Of a stretch of 8,314 nucleotides of DNA, positions 5,437 to 8,314 are shown in pieces (positions within the stretch are counted from its first letter, which is position 1; each line of letters starts with the position of its first letter). Position numbers and translations under genes: made by a program. The notes under the pieces were generated by a model that was given only the letters and a program-made list of their open reading frames with translations, searched no databases and was not told where the DNA came from. The DNA is from Lachnospiraceae bacterium (GTDB lineage: Bacteria; Bacillota; Clostridia; Lachnospirales; Lachnospiraceae), in NCBI GenBank assembly GCA_021205045.1, contig JAJPYH010000101.1, positions 1 through 8,314 of the forward strand, read 5' to 3'.

Positions 5437-5774
5437 GAGTATTTATCGGTATTGCTCTTCCGGACAACATCCGCCGCACTCTGGCCGATGATGCAGAAAA
5501 GCTGTATAAAATCATTCCGGGCAGGTATGTTGCGAGAGATAATTACCATATTACAATGGTGTTTATCGGAGAAACAGATCAGAAGGGCGTCACAGACATT
5601 AAAAGGGCTATGAATGTTGCTGAGAAAGGGCAGCGTTCAGTTGAACTGAGTCTTGGCCACCCCGGATATTTCGGGAAAAGGGAGAATGCGCTTCTTCACA
5701 TGACTGTTGACGGATGGAAGCAGTTGTGGGATCTGGACAATCGGCTTCGCAGAGCGCTACGGGAGGAAGGCTGA
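5433..5774 (+). CDS. 2'-5' RNA ligase-like (ThpR family) protein, C-terminally truncated
   Basis: A 113-residue product starting RVFIGIALPDNIRRTL, the typical opening of bacterial ThpR/2H phosphoesterase proteins. The first catalytic HxTx motif is present in NYHITMVFIGE (the ligase signature before a GE turn). The family is about 180 residues with a second HxTx motif in its C-terminal half. Here the frame stops after LDNRLRRALREEG, where full-length members continue toward PHITL, so the second catalytic His is missing. Members hydrolyse 2',3'-cyclic phosphates in RNA, and a one-motif version is probably inactive. It overlaps the esterase by 4 nt, and its TGA overlaps the next ATG (TGATG, 5772-5776). 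Truncation by deletion that joined it to the membrane-protein gene is the simplest reading. Confidence 0.75.
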   Translation: MRVFIGIALPDNIRRTLADDAEKLYKIIPGRYVARDNYHITMVFIGETDQKGVTDIKRAMNVAEKGQRSVELSLGHPGYFGKRENALLHMTVDGWKQLWDLDNRLRRALREEG

Positions 5775-6355
5775 TGTTTTCAGATTTTGATGTACAGACC
5801 CGTCAGATGCTGACGGGGAATCTGCTGATGATTAGCTGTTGTGCCTTTTACCTGGCATGGTGGCTAATTGCCTTTAAGCCACAGGGCGCAGTTAAGGGTC
5901 TGCGGAGCGGCTGGCTTCTGATCCCGGCCTTGCTGTTTGGGGTGGCTGCCGTGATCCGGATTGTTCAGGGCAGCGGCGCTGTGGAGAGCAGTGCGCTGTT
6001 GTTTCCGCGAAATATGGTGCTGATCGGCGGTGTAGTCATTTATATTGTTCTGCTGGTGGGAACCAGTGTCCTTTTAAAGCGGCAGGTGACAACGGAGCTG
6101 TTCCTCATTGTCGGCTGGACAACTCTGATGTTTCTGGAGTTGAATGCTCTGTTTGCTCAGGGACAGTTTACGAAATCAACAGTGATCGCGCTTCTTGTCA
6201 TAACACTGATCTTCGCCGTTGTCAGCATGATCTGTTATCTGCTCTATTATGGCCTGGACAGGGTGAAGGGCTATGTAGACGGCATGATACCGCTTCTTCT
6301 GGTAGCTGTTTTGATGGCTGTGGTTACGGCCGGGGCAGGGCTCTCCCACAACTGA
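5774..6355 (+). CDS. Six-helix integral membrane protein of unknown function
   Basis: A 193-residue, strongly hydrophobic protein. By eye the membrane segments are about 13-34, 46-64, 79-101, 107-127, 135-160 and 169-190. Short charged loops lie between them (KPQGAVKGLRSG at 35-46, LKRQVTTE at 101-108, LDRVKGYVDG at 161-170). I see no transport or enzyme motif and do not recognise the family. The start is ATG 5774, with GGGAGGAAGG (5761-5770) just upstream inside the truncated ThpR gene and a TGATG overlap. It stops right after the last helix (GLSHN). A different frame immediately downstream carries a lysine-rich soluble tail (see 6369-6515), so the natural C-terminus may have been lost. Confidence 0.75.
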   Translation: MFSDFDVQTRQMLTGNLLMISCCAFYLAWWLIAFKPQGAVKGLRSGWLLIPALLFGVAAVIRIVQGSGAVESSALLFPRNMVLIGGVVIYIVLLVGTSVLLKRQVTTELFLIVGWTTLMFLELNALFAQGQFTKSTVIALLVITLIFAVVSMICYLLYYGLDRVKGYVDGMIPLLLVAVLMAVVTAGAGLSHN

Positions 6356-6368
6356 CTTCTTACCCGGG

Positions 6369-6515
6369 CTGAAAATAACAGTAAAGTCATTTCTGTTCAG
6401 CGAAGAGAAAATACTCGAAGTTACAGGCACTCCGAAAAAGAAAGAGAAAAAGAAGAAGGATGACCTGGACTGGATCGACCGAATAGAGGAATACGAGGCT
6501 TTTATGGATGATTAA
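6369..6515 (+). pseudogene. Orphan C-terminal coding remnant (lysine-rich tail)
   Basis: This frame, open from about 6315, reads LKITVKSFLFSEEKILEVTG, then TPKKKEKKKKDDLDW, then DRIEEYEAFMDD before TAA 6513-6515. The mix of a basic run and an acidic amphipathic end looks like real protein, but no ATG, GTG or TTG opens it in frame before ATG 6504. It lies in a different frame from the membrane protein that ends at 6355. It is either the frameshifted cytoplasmic tail of that protein or the 3' end of another deleted gene. I do not recognise it. Confidence 0.45.
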
Positions 6516-6550
6516 CTATCTTTTCAAAATTTGACAGGAGGAAAATCAGA

Positions 6551-7132
6551 ATGAATGAGATGCTGCAGACGATTATGGAACGCCGTTCCACACGGAAATA
6601 TAATGACAAACCGGTCACGGAGGAACAACTGACCGATATTCTGGAGGCCGGGCGCTATGCTCCGACCGGCGGCAATTGCCAGACAGTTCACTTTGTGGTG
6701 ATTATGAATACGAAAATCAGGGAGAACCTGCGGGGGCTGGTTCAGGAAGCTTTCTTACAGATGGAGCTTTCCGATGGTCAGTACGCCAGCATCCAGAATT
6801 CCATTAAACTGTCCAGGCGCGGGAATTATGCGTTTGATTACCATGCACCGATCCTGGTCGTGGTTGCAAACCGGAAGGGATACCCGAATGCAATCGCGGA
6901 CTCGGCCTGCGCACTGCAGAATATGATGCTGGAAGCGGAAAGTCTGGGGGTCGGTTCCTGCTGGATCAATCAGCTGTACTGGCTGGATGAAAATTCGTCC
7001 ATTCGTGAGTTCCTGGAGCCATTGGGAATCACAGCGGAGGAAACGATATGCGGCGCATTGGCACTGGGAAATTATGATGAGAAGCAGCCTGTAAAACCAA
7101 GGACCGGAATGCAGGTGGACTATATCAGATAA
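6551..7132 (+). CDS. Nitroreductase family protein 3
   Basis: A 193-residue FMN-dependent nitroreductase, longer than and only distantly related to the two in the sirtuin block. ERRSTRKY (10-17) binds FMN phosphate in the family, APTGGNCQTVHFVVI (37-51) is the classical APTGGNxQ flavin-proximal motif, and GVGSCWINQ and CGALALGNYDEK complete the C-terminal half. Such enzymes transfer hydride from NAD(P)H to nitro, quinone or flavin substrates in the cytosol; the real substrate is unknown. The start has GGAGG at 6538-6542, 8 nt upstream. It follows the remnant at 6369-6515 closely and probably shares its transcript with the esterase block, as no clear promoter or terminator lies between. Confidence 0.92.
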   Translation: MNEMLQTIMERRSTRKYNDKPVTEEQLTDILEAGRYAPTGGNCQTVHFVVIMNTKIRENLRGLVQEAFLQMELSDGQYASIQNSIKLSRRGNYAFDYHAPILVVVANRKGYPNAIADSACALQNMMLEAESLGVGSCWINQLYWLDENSSIREFLEPLGITAEETICGALALGNYDEKQPVKPRTGMQVDYIR

Positions 7133-7177
7133 TTTGCAGCTGATAACGGAGCAATCTCCGAAAAGGATTCCGCAAAT
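7132..7177 (+). other. Two-part stem-loop after nitroreductase 3
   Basis: ATTTGC (7132-7137) pairs with GCAAAT (7172-7177) and encloses CGGAG-CAAT-CTCCG (7147-7160, perfect). No T-run follows, so it is not a standard terminator. Confidence 0.35.
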
Positions 7178-7237
7178 ATTGAATACAAATGGCGACGCGA
7201 ATGAAAAAGAAAAAACAAGACGGATGCAGTCATTCAC

Positions 7238-7510
7238 ATGACAGTAAAGGACGACAGTGATTTCCTGTCCGTATATTCAGTGACAGATACTCCAGTCATC
7301 AGCTCAGAAGTGGCTCAGTTTCTGGAACACAGCATTCAGGACCTGATGCGCCCCGAACATTTGACCCTTATCATAAAAAGCAACTGCATAGACGACATAG
7401 AGAAAGAACTCTACAGGAAAGGCATTGCTAATCACAGTCTGCGGCGGGATGTGCGGCGATATGAGGCTCTGGAAAACATGCAGGTGGAATATGAAGAAGA
7501 CATTCAGTGA
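7238..7510 (+). CDS. Short protein of unknown function, C-terminus probably fused to SRAP remnant
   Basis: A 90-residue frame. Residues 1 to about 65 (SDFLSVYSVTDTPVISSEV, then LTLIIKSNCIDDIEKELYRKGI) read like the soluble N-terminal part of a larger protein; I do not recognise a domain with confidence. After about nt 7440 the frame appears to run into the start of a broken SRAP gene (RRYEALEN where a SRAP would begin MCGRY). It is thus probably a truncated gene joined to another. ATG 7238 has no good Shine-Dalgarno, and the frame is open upstream to 7205 without a standard start. Likely a non-functional remnant. Confidence 0.4.
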   Translation: MTVKDDSDFLSVYSVTDTPVISSEVAQFLEHSIQDLMRPEHLTLIIKSNCIDDIEKELYRKGIANHSLRRDVRRYEALENMQVEYEEDIQ

Positions 7511-7878
7511 AAGCGTTCTGCATCGGCGCTGCGTGATACCGGCGCGGCATTTTTATGAATTACCTAAGTATCCGGCAGAATCTGCCGGTGGGATGCCTCA
7601 AAAATAAAGTGAGTTTTCTGCGTGAGAGTGGTTCCACGCTGTACATAGCAGGCTTTTATAATCTGATAGAGGATGATATTCGCTTTATAATATTGACCAC
7701 ACAGGCAAATTCATCCGTATCGCCGGTGCATGACCGGATGCCTTTGATCCTGGAGAAAGAGAATGTTGAGGACTGGATTTGTGACGGTGAACAGACACAG
7801 GCTTTTTTGCAGAGAACACCTGTGCCATTACAACGGACTCAGGAATACGAGCAGCAAAGTCTCTTTGGAATGCTATAG
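7452..7878 (+). pseudogene. Decayed SRAP (SOS response-associated peptidase / HMCES-type) gene
   Basis: SRAP proteins form a thiazolidine crosslink with abasic sites in single-stranded DNA through Cys2. At 7452 an ATG-TGC-GGC (MCG) is followed, one base out of frame, by RYEALEN, as if one base had been lost from MCGRY. The next recognisable part, KKTFSESVLHRRCVIPARHFYEL (7494-7562), belongs to the middle of the family, so roughly the region with the INAR motif is absent. It stops at TAA 7605-7607 after an A5 run; one more A would restore MPQKNKVSFL. From there to TAG 7876-7878 the C-terminal part is intact in another frame (GFYNLIEDDIRFIILTTQANSS, the VHDRMPLIL motif with the conserved His, EYEQQSLF). 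FYEW is FYEL. At least two frame changes and a deletion make it a pseudogene. Confidence 0.75.
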
Positions 7879-7900
7879 TGATTGATCCGCGATTATATGA

Positions 7901-7907
7901 GGAGGAG
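7901..7907 (+). promoter_or_regulatory. Ribosome binding site that selects a TTG start
   Basis: GGAGGAG at 7901-7907 lies 6 nt before TTG 7914. It supports that start over GTG 7878, which overlaps the stop of the SRAP remnant and has no binding site. Confidence 0.7.
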
Positions 7908-7913
7908 ACGCTA

Positions 7914-8291
7914 TTGGGTACACTCTATTTCACCAGACATGGACAGACAGTCTGGAATGTCGAGAATAAAATCTGTGGCGCGACGGACATCGCATTGACA
8001 GAGCTTGGTCATACACAGGCCATTGAGCTTGGCAGACGCCTTGCTACAGAAAGACTTCCCGTTGACGAGATACTGTATTCACCATTGGTGCGGGCGTCTG
8101 AGACGGCGCGCCATATTTCAGAAGAGACCGGTATCCCCATGAGAATGGAACCGCGTCTGAAGGAGCAGAATTTCGGCCGGTATGAGTCCACTCCCAGAGA
8201 TGGCAAAGAATTTCAGATCGCGAAGACGCACTTCTTGGATCATTATGATGGCGGGGAGACAAGTTTGAAACAGTTAGATAGTAGTGGTTAG
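7914..8291 (+). CDS. Histidine phosphatase (phosphoglycerate mutase-like) family, C-terminally truncated
   Basis: A 125-residue product from TTG 7914. YFTRHGQTVWN (5-15) is the phosphohistidine motif with Arg8 and His9, LYSPLVRASETA (54-65) supplies Arg60, and LKEQNFGRYE (82-91) supplies the acid, probably Glu84. Family members are about 200 residues with a second catalytic His in a C-terminal HN-G motif. Here the similarity ends near YDGGET (111-116), followed by SLKQLDSSG and a TAG at 8289-8291, so that His is missing. The enzyme would dephosphorylate a small phosphorylated metabolite if whole, but this copy is probably inactive. The frame is open from GTG 7878; TTG is preferred because of the binding site and because the motif normally lies within the first ten residues. 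The last 23 bases of the window hold nothing I can name. Confidence 0.78.
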   Translation: MGTLYFTRHGQTVWNVENKICGATDIALTELGHTQAIELGRRLATERLPVDEILYSPLVRASETARHISEETGIPMRMEPRLKEQNFGRYESTPRDGKEFQIAKTHFLDHYDGGETSLKQLDSSG

Positions 8292-8314
8292 ACGAAAAAT
8301 AGCGTACAGCAAAC

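Noticed and set aside
7132..7177. Intrinsic terminator after nitroreductase 3
   Set aside because: There is a stem-loop but no T-run after it on the plus strand, so I list it only as a stem-loop.
1..8314. CRISPR array, tRNA, rRNA or transposase
   Set aside because: No regularly spaced repeats, no cloverleaf-like segment, and no transposase or integrase motif seen on either strand.

Overview
The window reads as chromosome of a gut-type Firmicute, most likely a clostridial (Lachnospiraceae-like) bacterium. This is inferred from strong AGGAGG-type ribosome binding sites, mid-range GC, tightly overlapping genes and the style of the proteins. No taxonomic marker gene is present. No tRNA, rRNA, CRISPR array or intact transposase was seen.

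Left half (50-4132): a same-strand, probably co-transcribed block that ends at a good intrinsic terminator (4081-4132). Its order is nitroreductase 1, a sirtuin/flavodoxin chimera, sirtuin A, sirtuin B, a 56-residue charged small protein, sirtuin C, nitroreductase 2. Gaps are short or negative (TAATG overlap at 1081-1085, 8-nt overlap at 2543-2550, TGA directly followed by ATG at 2711-2716). All three full-length sirtuins keep the GAGIS loop, the catalytic Asn/Asp and a four-Cys zinc site, but have Gln where ordinary deacetylase sirtuins have the catalytic His (QGS instead of HGS). That change is known from class M (SirTM) sirtuins, which act as ADP-ribosyl transferases. The block therefore looks like an expanded NAD-consuming sirtuin family enclosed by two FMN enzymes. 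It plausibly links protein ADP-ribosylation to flavin/nicotinamide redox state. The GcvH-L, LplA2 and macrodomain partners of classical SirTM operons are not in the window.

Middle (4133-4725): about 590 bases with no convincing gene. It holds a run of four hairpins (4265-4427) around a GC-rich core, a perfect 13-bp tandem repeat, and a strong sigma-A-like promoter (4640-4668) whose -35 lies in one arm of an imperfect inverted repeat, a possible operator.

Right half (4726-8314): a second same-strand block with an alpha/beta hydrolase (esterase), a 2'-5' RNA ligase-like protein cut off before its second HxTx motif, a six-helix membrane protein, and an out-of-frame lysine-rich tail remnant. Then come a third, more distant nitroreductase, a short unknown protein, a decayed SRAP (HMCES/YedK-type) gene with frameshifts and a lost centre, and a histidine-phosphatase gene that stops before its second catalytic His. 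Several genes here are truncated or fused, so this part looks like a zone of deletion scars. The sirtuin/flavodoxin chimera shows that the same process touched the left block.
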